This document shows positions 47,618 to 59,735 of a stretch of 64,000 bases of DNA, one piece after another. The stretch's first letter is position 1, and the number at the start of each line of letters is the position of its first letter. This DNA is from Raphanus sativus (taxonomy: Eukaryota > Streptophyta > Magnoliopsida > Brassicales > Brassicaceae). The stretch is taken from assembly GCF_000801105.2 (NCBI RefSeq), contig NC_079512.1:23639848-23703847 (forward strand). Direction: 5' to 3'. The notes under the pieces are model-generated. The model searched no databases. It was given only the letters and a program-made list of their open reading frames with translations, and had not been told where the DNA came from. A program made the translations under genes and the position numbers.

Positions 47618-49367
47618 ATGGGCAAATCATCATCTTCCTCTAAGAAACTAAAACGCTCTAAAGAAGATCCCTCTAAGGTACAGTCTCGATTCAATGATTT
47701 ATGACTATTCTTTTACCCATTATATCTCCCATATCAGCAAAGATCGAAACTTTCGATTTGAGTTTATGTAAAAGTGTCGACCTTTAGTTACTTTCGAATT
47801 AGGGTTTTATACTTTTGTTGGTTGATGAATTGTATTGTGCAGTTGCGATCCGTGAAGAAGAAGACGAAGAGAATCAAATCGAAGAAGATTCGTCGGATTA
47901 AAGACTCTTCTGATGAGAGTGAATCAGATTCTTCTTTCTACTCTTCTTCTTCTAGTTCCGAAGATGATTACAGGAGAGAGAAGCAGCGTAGGTCTAAACT
48001 GAGCAAGAAGAAGAAGAAGCAGAAGAGGTCACGCAAGAAGTATTCTAGCAGCGACAGTGAGGATGAAGACATTCGTGTTAAGAAAAGGTCTAAGAGGAAG
48101 GACAAACATGTAGTGAGCAAGAAGAAGAGACGTAAGAGATATTCGAGTTCAAGCTCCACTAGTAGTGATGACAATAGTGAGAGTAGTGATGGAATGAGAA
48201 TGACTAGAGAAAAAAGAAGACTTGATAAATCTAAGGATGAACCTGATGATGATGAATGCTGGCAAGTGGAAGATGATGTTATGACTGACAAGAATAACTC
48301 TAAAAGGCTTAAATCCATTGTTGTGGTTACTTATAACTATGATGATGGTGGTGAGAGAAAGAATGAATCTGATGAGAATATGATTGCGGATGACCAGAGA
48401 GATGGTGAAGCTACTCTCTCTTCTCCTGCGACTGGTGGTGCTCATGACAGCAGACGTATTGGCTATGATGATTCCGAGGGATATAATAGTTCTGAAACTA
48501 GCAAAGCTTCTCATCAAGACAATAGCTTGAAAGGTGATGACTTGGAAGCCATTCTAAAGAAAAGAGCCTTAGAGAATTTGAAAAGGTTCCGTGGAGAGAC
48601 CCAAAATAATCGAACAGCAAGTAAAGAGGTCTCTTCTGTTTCTGAAGGAGAAGAAACTCTTCAGACTGAATCTGAAAAAATTGAAGAGTCAAAAGAGTGC
48701 CCTGTCACGAAGCAGAAGCTCTGTGTTTCAGAGGGAGACAAAGATCTTGAGACTACACAAGTCGATAATGTGAAGGAATCTGGAACAGGGTTGGCTGATC
48801 TTCCCTCTCAACAGTCTGGTGGTGATACTGCCATGGTCAAAGCTGGTCCTGAGATTAGCTCGTGTACAACAACCAAAAGGAAGTTGATTAGACCGGTATT
48901 GAGACAGGGAAGTTTAAATCTGGCTAGCAAGAAAGAAGCCGATGGTTGTCAAGATGCTGAAGCAGAGAGCATCAATGGCAAGAGTTGTCCAGAAACTTCT
49001 TTAGCTCTGGCAACAAAGAATGGACCGGAAAGCATTGAACCGAGAAAAGTTAGCGCTAGGTCTTCTTCTCATACTGAGACTGAGACATTAGATGAAAACA
49101 AAGAAGAGTCTCAGTCTGAACAGAAGACAAACGATGAAACAAAAGGTGAGTCACAGTACGAGCAGAAAACAATGACCGTGATGAGGGGTGGAGAAATGGT
49201 TCAGGTAAAAAGTTCCTGCATTGATTGAGTCTATATGAGTCCAAACGTCTGTGTTGTTACTAAACTATTCGTTTTCTTCTTTTAAAATGGTATTTATTCA
49301 GGTGAATTACAAGGTCTACATTCCTAAGAAGACTTCTTCTTTGGGAAGAAGACAACTGAGGAGGTGA
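47618..49367 (+). CDS. Lysine/serine-rich nuclear protein (At5g53930-like)
   Basis: Function unknown. Exons 47618-47677, 47843-49204 and 49302-49367 give 495 residues. Residues ~20-170 are low complexity: blocks of KKKTKRIKSKK, acidic Ser runs (SSDESESDSS, SSSSSEDDY) and KKRRKR, a pattern of casein-kinase-type phosphosites plus nuclear localisation signals. The middle has LEAILKKRALENLKRF, a short helical motif that looks conserved. The C-terminus VMRGGEMVQVNYKVYIPKK ... SLGRRQLRR is well ordered and may be the functional end. It is sometimes labelled 'ATRX-like' in Arabidopsis, but no SNF2 helicase motif is present, so that name is not supported. Exon 1 (20 codons) is chosen for its MGKSSSSSKKLKRSK start and clean splice. 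Confidence 0.88.
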
Positions 49368-49608
49368 AGCGATGACAAGAAGATAGAGACTATCGACATA
49401 TTTCTGTTTTTTCTATTAGACTTGTGACAACACAAATTTAAAATTATCATAGACTTGAATCTTTGAATACAATGAAGAGGACATTAAGTTTCAGTGTCAA
49501 ATGTAGTTGTAGGCTTGTAGCCTCTTACAAAACTCCACTAGGCTCTCTGATCATTAGGCATTTTTTATTATAACGTTTTCTTTTCTGAAGAAATGATTTA
49601 ATTATCAA

Positions 49609-51476
49609 TCAACTCCTTTTCTTGGTACCGCTCATGCAAACCCAGTCACCTATTGTGGCTACAGATATGTCCTCCAAGAAGGGAGAGTACCGTTCTTTTA
49701 CACTTGGAAGCTGCAAAAACAGTATTGAGCAAGTCAGATTACAGTCTGTTTTTCGGTTCCAATGACTTTGCAGGTAGCTAGCTTGCTGTAATGATGCATG
49801 AGTATGGTAATGAGAGATGACTGTTTATGTACCTGTTCAGAGAGGATACCAGAAATGCCAATGGTTGCCCCGGGTTTCGCGAATGAAAGGATATGATCCG
49901 CCAGTTCCATAACCGGGTTCAAGAGAATGTTTGCGATGACCACATCAAACTGTTCTTTTCGCAATGGTATCTCTGTATTATCACTTGGTGCAAGGTGCAG
50001 CTCCAGTTTCTCCAGTGGAATGCTGTTCAGAGCTGCGTTATGAGTTGCAGATTTGATTGCCAGTGGATCAATATCAACACCAGCAGATGATGCAGCACCA
50101 AACTGCAAATTTCAAACAAGCCATACATAAAGATTTTGAAATAAGTTAAGATTTATGTTGTAATGATTGGTTTGTGAAAGAAAAGACTGAGAAAGGAGTG
50201 AGAGTTTTGACCTTGAGAGCTGCGATTGCAAGTATTCCTGAACCAGTACCGTAGTCGAGGAAAGCCTCTCCGCCTTTTATCAAACTTTGTAGACGCAATA
50301 GACACAGCTTAGTCGTGGGATGTTCTCCAGTCCCAAACGCAAGTCCAGGATTCAGAATGATGTTCACTGCTTCAGCGACCTTGCAAAGAATAGTGAAAAA
50401 GAGTACTTTTACCCACACAACTCTATATATATATATATATCTGTATAAGGTGACTCTGAAAGAGGGAGACTCATATTCTGCAACACTCAGTAGCTAGGAG
50501 GAGAATCTGTCAGTAGAATGAAACTGTTAAAAAAAAGTGTTGAAACGATTTTAAACATACAGGAGGAGATGTCCACTCAGGTACGATCCAAAGCCTCTCA
50601 GCGATTTCAACAGGCTGAAACGATTCCTGCAAAAACATGAACCAAAAGACAACAAATGTTAGTGAAGAGGACAGCTGTGCAAGCTCTCTTAAAATGAAAC
50701 AGAAGCATTTAGGGTAAATCCTCCGTCCTCTGTTAAACTCTAAGGCTCACACCTGGTTCTTGGTTATCCAGTCCTGTTCATCTCCCAATTCAACTTTGAA
50801 TTTTGGTATCTCCTTCAAGCCAATGGAGTTTGCAGCCTGTGAAATGCACATTTTCACCTCCTCGTGTACTGGAAATATTGATTCTATACATATCTGCAAA
50901 TAAACATCAAAGATTAAGAACACAACTCTGATGAGACTTTGCAAGAACACATCTTTAAGAAACCAGAAACTGTGAGAGCTACATCAAAACAACAGTCGCT
51001 GAACTTGCCGAGACTTAGCAAAAGCGTTCCTATTTGTTCAAACATTTGTTCAATGATACAAAAGATTTGTGCTTTTTTCACCTCTTTCGAAGTCACATCT
51101 TCTTCTTCTTCGTCATCGTCTTCATCTACAGCTACTGAGCTCGCTCCAAAACACAACAACGCCTCCGAGAAAGGATCCTAACGAAACCCAGATGAAAAAA
51201 TGGAAACTTTCAATCCCCTTATCCAATTATGATGCGTATGAGAGAGAGAGGGAATGAGAGGTTACATACGACGACATGTTTAGGACAGTGGATACGAACA
51301 GAGAGGTAAGGTGCAGCAGCGAACGACTCAGATGAGGAAGATGTAGACAGAGACGCTGAGATTGAAAAGGACGATGGACGGGTAGAGGAAGTGAAGCAGC
51401 AACGAGGTTTGGCTCTGAGGATATGGCGGGAGAGATTGGTGCACGGAAAGTGTTTGATGAAATTCCAAGCTGACAT
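49609..51476 (-). CDS. Ribosomal protein L11 methyltransferase (PrmA-like), organellar
   Basis: SAM-dependent lysine methyltransferase of the PrmA family, which methylates ribosomal protein L11. Exons: 51476-51270, 51177-51082, 50893-50753, 50626-50561, 50379-50212, 50102-49833, 49710-49609, all in frame, 349 residues. The N-terminus ([24 protein letters not shown]) is basic and Ser-rich, as for plastid or mitochondrial import. Seen: [14 protein letters not shown] (residues 180-193, PrmA signature), SAM motif [17 protein letters not shown] (from ~211), the acidic motif GVDIDPLA, and the post-I motif [10 protein letters not shown] near 284. The C-terminus is [13 protein letters not shown]. No defect is seen. 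It shares a short upstream region with the divergent PRA1 gene. Confidence 0.94.
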
Positions 51477-51619
51477 TTTTTTTTATTGTATCTTTTTACT
51501 TTTTTTCTTTCGTCAATTGTGGAATTTAAATGCTCTACAAAAAAAAAAGACAAAAATGGAAAGTTTCCTCTATAAATAGTAAAGAAGAGAAGGAAAAAAA
51601 ATGGATACTAATAAGAATC
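51477..51619. promoter_or_regulatory. Short divergent promoter between L11 methyltransferase and PRA1
   Basis: Only 143 bp separate the two start codons of oppositely oriented genes, so both 5' UTRs and core promoters must fit here. It holds A/T-rich runs and no evident long-range element. Confidence 0.55.
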
Positions 51620-52630
51620 ATGGCTAATCCTCTCTCGCTAAGCGTTCCAGACTCTGTTGTTCTCGATTCATGGCTCCAAGACTCCGGTTATCTCGACCAC
51701 CGTACCTCCACCGTCTCACCAATGTCACCCTCCTCCTCAGCCGCCACTGAAGCCAAACCTCCTACAGCTCTGTCGGCTCAGCTCGTCGCTGTGTTCTCCC
51801 TTCTAACAGTCAACCCTTTATCTAAGCTCTCAGCCGATGATTTCTCCGGAGATACGCCGCCATGGACAACCAGTTTCTTCGGCGACTCTGACTTTTACTC
51901 GTTCCCGTCGTCTACTCATGAAGCTAGAAACAGAGTCCATGAGAATGTCAAGCGCTTCGCCAGGAACTACGCAACACTCTTCATCCTCTTCTTCTCTTAC
52001 GAACTGTATGCATTCAGCCTTTTTAGCCAAATTGGTTTTGAAATTCACTTAAAATTTTGCAGTTTCAGCCAAATTAGATTAGAACTCAATGTGTTGATTT
52101 GTCCTGACATTGACCTTTTGTAGGTTTGAGATGCCAGTAGCGTTTCTAGGGTTTGTAACAAGCTATGCCTTTTGGGAGTTATTCAAATTCTGCGTCGACA
52201 GATGGGAATCTAATCGCCATCCATTTATCAGAAAAATATTAATACGTGTCGCACTATGCGGTAAGTATGCAACTGAGGACTCTTTCTTGCATGCTTAACC
52301 TTGTTTGATATACACCCTAAGATGATATTTATACTTAGTTGACATCTTCTCTTTAAACGTAAATCTTTGCGTAAATGGATCATTTAACAGAGTTCCTCGT
52401 TTTGCTTTGCAGCAACCGTGAGCTTCTTGGCGTTTCTGAATGCTCAAATTGCTGTGTTCTATGCTCTTGCGATAAGTTATGCAGGTAACTGATCAGTATA
52501 TTGGTTTCTCAGTTATCTTCTTAACAGCCTCTAACGAATTGATGATGATGTTGTTTGCACTCTTCTTTTTGTAGTTGTACTATTGCACGGCGGGTTCAGG
52601 AATCTATCCCTTTCCGAGAACCAATCTTGA
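51620..52630 (+). CDS. PRA1 family protein (prenylated Rab acceptor), H/G-like
   Basis: A small membrane protein of the PRA1 family, which helps Rab GTPases and vesicle cargo through the ER-Golgi-endosome route. Exons: 51620-52005, 52124-52260, 52413-52484, 52575-52630, 216 residues. The start at MANPLSLSVPD follows the family; an upstream ATG in the same frame (51530) adds a lysine-rich stretch that is probably 5' UTR. Seen: NPLSKL, the PRA1 core RVHENVKRFARNYATLF, and two pairs of hydrophobic segments (residues ~120-155 and ~170-208) joined by the polar loop DRWESNRHP. It ends GGFRNLSLSENQS. It is most like Arabidopsis PRA1.H by eye, and I do not recall a PRA1 gene at this place in Arabidopsis. 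Confidence 0.85.
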
Positions 52631-53809
52631 GGCAAGTTAGAAGTCATAGAACCAACACATAAGTAGGACTGACAACAACACCTTGCGATGGCTGCAGAAA
52701 ATCAATAGTAACTTTTGGATTTTGACTTTATTTTGAGAGTGTCGATTTAAAAGTTCTGTAGCATTCTTAGCTTTACTTAAATCATAACAGACAACAACTC
52801 ATGTTTGGTTAAACAAGAAGAACAAACATTTTGAAAACGTTTCCTAAATCTATAGAATTATAGATCCGAGTCTTAGTTTGAGACATATTTAACAGATAAA
52901 TAAAAATAGAAACTACATTTAATGTACCAGAATGGAGGTATGAAGATGTTTGCCTTGTCCGACAAGGCGACAAGAAAGAAAAGGAATTGAAAAGCTATTG
53001 TCTTACTTTTCGTATCTTAAGTCTTTGATTGCTTCTCTTTATAGGGAATATATAGGTTTAAGAAACCATAGCTACTCATTTGTTCCACGAATTTAATTAT
53101 ACTACTGATGAGGATGCAACTTATGCTTTAGGGCTTTACCATAACGGGAGCCCTTCTAGAAATTTTCAATAAGCATAGAACAATCTTAGAGGCCCAAAGA
53201 GAGGGTTGGAAATAGTTTTCAACCAGGCAATAGACGCGCCTCGGCTATTAACTCATTAGCTGCGTCATTGCCCCAAGTGCAAAGATGAATTGAATTTACG
53301 AACTCCTTTATTTTATTGTCAAACAATACCTATCAACTTTACCATTACTTCCGAGGCGGGATATAGACTAACAACAAGATACTAGAAGAATTTGGCAACT
53401 CCGTGAATTTTTTTTGAACAGATTTGCTCTAGCCGAAAGATCGAGAAGAGGTATGTTTCTAAGCTTCCTAATAGCTAATTTTTGTAAATATACTACAAGG
53501 TTTTTCACCAAACTAGCGATGTAGAAAATAGTGATCCACATCAAATAAGAAAACTTGACAACTAAAACGTAAATGGGCCAAAACACATATCTTAATTTAT
53601 GGCTCTACATTTCCTCTCAGCCACGTCAATATCAAAGATACATACAGCATGCATAACATAGAAAACACACGACTTTTAAAATCAAAAACAGGCCTGAAAT
53701 ATCACCTTTCAAATTAGTAGTCTGCATTTTGAAATACAAGATTAAAATTACCAAAAGAAAAAAAAAACTGCAGATAATAAATATATTTTACAAAAATGAA
53801 AAAAGTGGG
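52631..53809. other. Intergenic DNA before LINE 2
   Basis: AT-rich. A minus-strand trace 'FAWGNDAANELIAEARLLPG' near 53220-53310 may be another LINE RNase H scrap, too short to claim. No gene. Confidence 0.45.
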
Positions 53810-53826
53810 GGAAAATTACTAAGAAA

Positions 53827-55593
53827 ATGGCTTCTTCTCCCAACTCCTGGTTGGAAATCGCCCGCCTTTCCCCCTTGAACCCAACGGCTCCGGCCGGCAG
53901 TCTCAGCTGCCCTCCCCCTTTGCCAGATCCCCCCGACCCTCTCCAGTTCCCTCCCCTCTCAGCATCCAAACCTCCTCTGAAACTTTCCTCCTCTAACCTT
54001 CTTCCGCCTGCCCCAGTCTCAACTACTATTTCTCCTCCCTCCCTCCCCTGTCCTGCTCCCATTCCCTCCCCCTCCTTAAGCCCTTTTACTACTGCCCAAC
54101 TCCTAGCCTCCATCTCCCTTCCTTTCATCCCTGACTGTTCACCAAACCCTAGATCCAATTTTACTACAGTAACTACTACAGTAACTGATTTAGCTTCTGT
54201 TCGCGAAGTCAGTTTGCTTGGAGCTATTCCGTTTGCTCATACTACCGTAACTCCACCTCTAACCACTGCTGCTCCATTACTCAACTCTCCTGTCCCCATC
54301 GTGAATCAGTCAAGTCCTCCTGAACCGAAGTCCTTACCAAACAAACCAGAGACTTGGGCCTCCAAAGCAAGGGCTAACACGAATAGAACTCTTACAAGAC
54401 TATCTCCCCAAACTCTCTCCCCCAGCGGAGTCCCTCGGGTTGTTATTCCGGATGAGGTTTACCAAAGAGGTGCTGATCTACATAAGGAATTTCTTGTGTG
54501 TAGATTCTTTGGTAGAACCCCTGCTTATAATCTTATTCAGAATGTTCTAAATTACCTCTGGGGAAAAGGAAGGCATCTGGAGATCCACATGGTGCCAACT
54601 ACTAAATCTGTTCTGGTGAGGGTACCTAATGAGTTCATCAGACAGAAAGTTCTCCTCAAGAAATTTTGGTACGTCGACACTTCGATGTTTCATGTTTCCC
54701 AGTGGTCGGCTTCAACAGCTTCTCCCTCTCTACAGCACATCCAACTGTGGGCTCACCTAAAAGGAGTTCCATTCGATCTGATCTACTCGGAGGGCTTGAG
54801 CCATATTGCTGGTCAAATTGGTGAACCCAAAGAGACTGATGACTGGACTCTAAGCTTCACAAGTATCAGCACTGCACATGTTAAAGTTGAGGTTAACACC
54901 TCTGTGCCTTTGCCAAAGATAGTTGAGGTGGGGAGAATGGATGGCTCTTTTGTGGAAGTTGAGGTTGAGTATCCATGGACTCCACCTATATGTGCTCACT
55001 GCAAAGAACTGGGACATATCTCCCGAAATTGTCTCCTCCTCCCTGAACCCCCTAAAACCGTTCCCACTGCCAAAAACAATCCTAAAATCCCTACTGCCAG
55101 AACCAAACCTATTCCCCCAACTCCCTCTAAAATTTTCTGTTATTCTTGTAAGGCTTCTGGTAACCTAATGAAAAACTGTCCAAAAGGACCACAAGATTGG
55201 ATTGAAGTTACCGGAAAGAAAAAACAGCCTACTAAGTCTCAGGAAAACCCAAGCAGTGCTCCTGCTGTCTCACCTGTTGCTACTGTCTCTCCTGTTGCTG
55301 AGGATTCGGGCCTTACAGAAGGATCTGTCTCTGAGTTTGTAGATGTAGTGGAGCTTCCGATTGCTTCGTCAGTAACCTTAGATAGTGGAGACCCGTCTTC
55401 TGCCCCTCCTTCGCCTCTCCCTACTGCCTCCTCCTCCCCTCTGCCTCCTGGTGCCATGGATGTTGGCCTCCCCTCTCCTCAGAATCCTTCTCCCTCCCAT
55501 TCCCATCTTGCCTCTTTCCCCTGCATCGCTACCCTCCTCATCCTTTCCTTCCTCACCTGGCCCTGCTCTTCCCTCCCCTCCTTGTTTAGCTAA
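53827..55593 (+). CDS. LINE 2 ORF1: DUF4283 and zinc knuckles
   Basis: A 588-codon frame for the RNA-binding ORF1 protein. Residues 1-180 are Pro/Ser-rich and the DNA is almost pure C/T on this strand. The DUF4283-like domain lies at ~215-370 (VCRFFGRTP, LIQNVLNYLWGKG, VSQWSA, HLKGVPFDLI). The first zinc knuckle CAHCKELGHISRNC is canonical at residues 389-402; the second, CYSCKASGNLMKNC at 438-451, has lost its His (Asn instead). After ~560 the reading changes character (FPCIATLLILSFLTW), suggesting a late frameshift. Confidence 0.75.
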   Translation: MASSPNSWLEIARLSPLNPTAPAGSLSCPPPLPDPPDPLQFPPLSASKPPLKLSSSNLLPPAPVSTTISPPSLPCPAPIPSPSLSPFTTAQLLASISLPFIPDCSPNPRSNFTTVTTTVTDLASVREVSLLGAIPFAHTTVTPPLTTAAPLLNSPVPIVNQSSPPEPKSLPNKPETWASKARANTNRTLTRLSPQTLSPSGVPRVVIPDEVYQRGADLHKEFLVCRFFGRTPAYNLIQNVLNYLWGKGRHLEIHMVPTTKSVLVRVPNEFIRQKVLLKKFWYVDTSMFHVSQWSASTASPSLQHIQLWAHLKGVPFDLIYSEGLSHIAGQIGEPKETDDWTLSFTSISTAHVKVEVNTSVPLPKIVEVGRMDGSFVEVEVEYPWTPPICAHCKELGHISRNCLLLPEPPKTVPTAKNNPKIPTARTKPIPPTPSKIFCYSCKASGNLMKNCPKGPQDWIEVTGKKKQPTKSQENPSSAPAVSPVATVSPVAEDSGLTEGSVSEFVDVVELPIASSVTLDSGDPSSAPPSPLPTASSSPLPPGAMDVGLPSPQNPSPSHSHLASFPCIATLLILSFLTWPCSSLPSLFS

Positions 55594-55881
55594 TACCATT
55601 CTTGCCCTTCCTGCTGTCTTTCATGATAGGCCCATCATCCCTCCTCTTCCTCATTAACCACTTTTTGTCCCAAATCTGTTTCAACTGACCCTGCTTTTTT
55701 CAACCCATTCGTCCCTAACCCTTTAACCTCCTTTGCCTCTTCTCCTTTTGCCATTGTTGACTCCCTCCCGCTTTTAGCCCCCTCCCTTGTCCCTTCTTTC
55801 TTGCCTTCTTCATCCTGCCCTGAACCTTCCTCCCCCCCCCTGACCCGCCCTCTCTTGTTGAGGGTTCCCCCGATCTTTAAG

Positions 55882-58800
55882 ATGTGTACTAACCTATTTT
55901 TTGGAATGTCCGTGGATTTAATCATCCGGATAAGCATAGGCCTTTTGTATCTTGGCTATCTTCTTCTAAGCCATTAGTAGGTGCTCTTTTGGAAACTCAT
56001 ATCAAAGAACCCAATCTCAATAATATCTTGTCCTCTGTTTGCCCAAACTGGTCGTTTGCCTCCAATCACGATACTGACCTTGATGGAAGAATAATTATCA
56101 TTTGGAGATACCCAGCTGCTGTTCAGACTCTTCATCAATCAAAGCAGTCTCTCACCTGTGAAGTCACTATCCCTGTTCACACAAAGTTTACTTTCACTGC
56201 TGTGTATGCGTCTAACTTAAGAGATGAGAGACGTGTACTATGGGAAGACTTGCAGGAAGCTCAAACTACCTTGTTCCTAGAGCACCGAAACTGGATCATT
56301 GGTGGTGACTTTAATCAAATTAGACACTTTCATGAGCATTCATCCGCTTCAGTGGACCACCTCACAAGTGATATGATTGAGTTTCAAGATCAACTGCTGG
56401 ATCTTGGGGTGGAGGATCTCAGATTTCAAGGATCTCATCACACTTGGACAAATAAGACTCCTTCAGCTCCTACCACAAAGAAACTAGATCGTGCTTTGGT
56501 CAATGGATCTTGGATTGATGCGTACCCAGACAGTGTAGCTACCTTTTTACCCTTCGAATTCTCAGACCACGCCCCCTGCTTGATTGATCTAGCATGTCCC
56601 CTACCCTCTGCTGGAACCCGCCCTTTCAAATACTTCAACTTCCTATCCAATCACCCATCCTTCCTTACCGCGGTTGAAACTGCATGGGTTCAAAGTGGAA
56701 ACGTGGCGTTAGACCTCCATATGTTGGGATACAAGCTAAAATCACTAAAAAGAGAGCTAAAAACACTTAATAAAGAGAGTTTTTCTGATATTGAGAGGAG
56801 AGTTTTAGACACTAACTGTTTGCTTAAAGATGTGCAGGATAAAGCAATGGCGAATCCCACCACTGAGACATTTGTTGCAGAGAAGGAAATGATGGCTAAA
56901 TGGACATTTCTTCGGGGAATAGAAGAGGCTTTCTTCCGCCAGAAGTCTCGAATCAACTGGCTCAGCTAGGGGACCAGAATATGGTTTTCTTCATCAGAAT
57001 TGCAGCAAGCCGGAAATCGTACAATTCAATAAGATCGCTCCTACTAGCCACTGGAATCTTGGTCACTGACCCGACAGAACTCAGCTTGATTGCGCTTCAC
57101 CATTTTTCGCAGATCCTGGCTCCTACTGTGATGCCTCAGTTGTTCTCGTCTTTCCAGTGGTTCACTGAGCTTATCCCATTTTGATGTACTGATCTCAATA
57201 GAAATATCCTGGCTTCGGTTCCTTCTCGTGAAGAAATTCACAAAACACTCCTCAAGCTCAACCCAAACAAGTCGCCAGGTCCCGACGGCTTCACTTCAGC
57301 TTTCTTTAAATCCTCATGGCAGATTGTGGGATCTGAGACACTGGATGCTATACAGAAGTTCTTCGCCACAGGATTTCTTCCTGCTGCAACAAATGCTACG
57401 ATTCTCACCCTTGTTCCTAAAAGACCAGGAGCTGCCTCTATCTCGGACTATAGACCGATATCCTGCTGCAACACAACCTACAAAACAATATCCAAACTTC
57501 TGGTTAAGCGCTTAAAGACTATTCTCCCTGAGATCATCCTTCCTAATCAAACTGCTTTTGTGCAGGGAAGATTACTCATTGAGAATACAATCCTCGCATC
57601 AGAGATAGTTCAAGGCTACCATAAACTTGGAGGACTTAAGAGAATCAATATTAAGGTTGATATTGCTAAGGCGTTCGACACAGTCAGATGGGAATTCATA
57701 TTCCAATGCCTAAGAAATCTAGCTATCCCTGAGATTTTCTTACAGTGGCTTCATGCCTGTGTCTGCACTACATCCTTCTCATTGGGATTCAATGGATCTG
57801 TCTACGGATATTTTAAAGGGAAGCGTGGGCTACGTCAGGGGGATCCACTCAGTCCTTACCTATTTGTACTTGCAATGAACTGCCTATCACTATCTCTTAA
57901 CAAGGCAGCCAGAGAGGGGAATTTTAACTATCATTCCAAGTGTCAAAGAACTGAGCTGACCCACATGTGCTTTGCGGATGATCTCCTCATATTCTGTGAT
58001 GGCTCGATCAGTTCGGTGAACGCCATTCTTGCTATACTCAGAGACTTTGAAGAGCGCTCTGGATTGGCGATAAGTATTGAAAAGACCACGCTATTTGCTG
58101 CAGGAATAAAGCCACATGAGATGCAACAGATAAAGCAGGCTACTGGTCTAACGGAAGGAACCTTACCGGTGAGATACCTTGGTGTCCCGCTGTGTACGAA
58201 GAAGCTCTCACTCAACAACTGCGCGCCTCTCATACAGGCCATTAAAACGAAGCTCCACTCTTGGACAGTCAGATCGCTCTCGTTTGCGGGGAGGCTCCAG
58301 CTTCTGTCTACTGTTATTGCGGGCATTATTAACTTCTGGTCTTGTGCCTATATTCTCCCTAAAGGGTGTCTCGCTGAAATTGACTCCTTGAGTAGTAAGT
58401 TCCTGTGGAAGGGAAAGACGGATGGTCAGGGCTCAGCTAAGATAGCATGGGACTCGGTGACAAAGCCAAAATCTGAAGGAGGATTGGGACTGAAGAACTT
58501 ATCTGCTTGGAATATTGCAGCTGCGCTAAAACTTATTTGGCTTCTCTCCTTCAAGCCTGACTCCATCTGGTCTGCTTGGTTCCGTAGTGAAGTCCTGCAA
58601 GGAGATTTAAATAATTTTTGGGTCATCAATACTAGGCAGAAACATTTTTGGTTGGCAAATCAACTAATCCTTCTTAGAACTATTGCTTACCCTTGGATCA
58701 AAGTTGCTGTAGGTAATGGAGAGAACACATATTTCTGGACATCGAACTGGGCTCCAATGGGCAGTATAACAACGTTTCTCCGAGATCAACAATCGCTGGC

Positions 58801-59527
58801 GTTGGGGATTCGCTCAGATAGTACTCTGGCTGAATTGTGGGAGATTGATCGTTGGATTCTTCCAGCAGCAAGATCAGAGGAGCATGTCACCATCTTCTCA
58901 CACATCACTTCGCTTGCCCTCACTGATGCCGCAGACCAATACGTTTGGTCTCCTAATGGTTCTCCCTCACAATCTTACTCGACTCGCCTCATATATGATC
59001 AGCTGAGAGATGAAGCGCAGCAAGTAACCTGGCACAAACAGGTTTGGTTTTCTGGTGGGATTCCTAAACATAAATTCCTCTCCTGGTTAATGGTACTCAA
59101 CAGATGCCCTACTAAAGATCGGATGTTGAATTGGGGGCTTCAGACAGATGGGCTCTGTGTTCTCTGTCAATCCCACAATGAATCAAGAGCTCACTTGTTC
59201 TTCGAATGCTCCTATACTGCCGCGATTTGGAACCCTTATGCAACGCGGTGCGGTCTCTCTCCTTCGCCGAGTTGGGAAACTACTCTCTTGGACCTCCAAC
59301 GCTTCCAGGGTTCCAGACATCATTAGAAGCTCCTACTCCTCTCCTGGCAAGCAACCATCTATCTCGTATGGACTGAACGGAACAATAGAATCCACAAGAA
59401 TGACCGCAAGTCTCCGGCTACTGTTAAACGCGATCTTGATCACCTGATCAGGAACAGAATCTCCAGTTATCGCCTCTCTAACCCACATGAATCTTCTCAA
59501 CTTCTCTCTCTCTCTGGTTCGCCATGA
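55882..59527 (+). pseudogene. LINE 2 ORF2: endonuclease and reverse transcriptase, broken
   Basis: Domain order: endonuclease (FWNVRGFNHPDKHRPFVSWL, LLETHIKEP, GGDFNQI, FSDHAPCL; 55905-56650), reverse transcriptase (NKSPGPDGF, PISCCNTTYK, KVDIAKAFDTVRWEF, GLRQGDPLSPYLF, FADD at ~57971; 57260-58400), then zf-RVT (HKFLSWLM, CVLCQ, HLFFECS; 59060-59230). Damage: a frameshift near 55900 at the start, a frameshift plus apparent stop at 56967-56969 (INWLS), TGA at 57182-57184 and TAG at 59324-59326. Beyond the last stop, sense continues (LLLLSWQATIYLVWTERN) to TGA at 59525-59527. No product is expected. Confidence 0.85.
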
Positions 59528-59735
59528 ACACGCGATGATCTCCCCCCTTTGTCGTTACTTCCTATGTTTTTTTGTCTCCTTGGATCTCAAAATTGGGCTT
59601 TGGCTTACTAAAAATTTGGGTTCAACTATGGGTTCTTTTAGATTGGGTTTTTTAATATGAATCTGGGCCACTTGGCCACTAGCACCATGCTGTAATATTT
59701 TATTTCTCCTGCATTTATATTAAAAAGTCTTTAGC

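Noticed and set aside
47968..48517. Long antisense frames over the lysine/serine-rich gene
   Set aside because: They mirror low-complexity AAG/TCT codons of the real gene; Leu/Ser runs without family likeness.
47618..49367. ATRX-type chromatin remodeller
   Set aside because: Only the charged low-complexity region is shared; no ADD or SNF2 helicase motifs are present.
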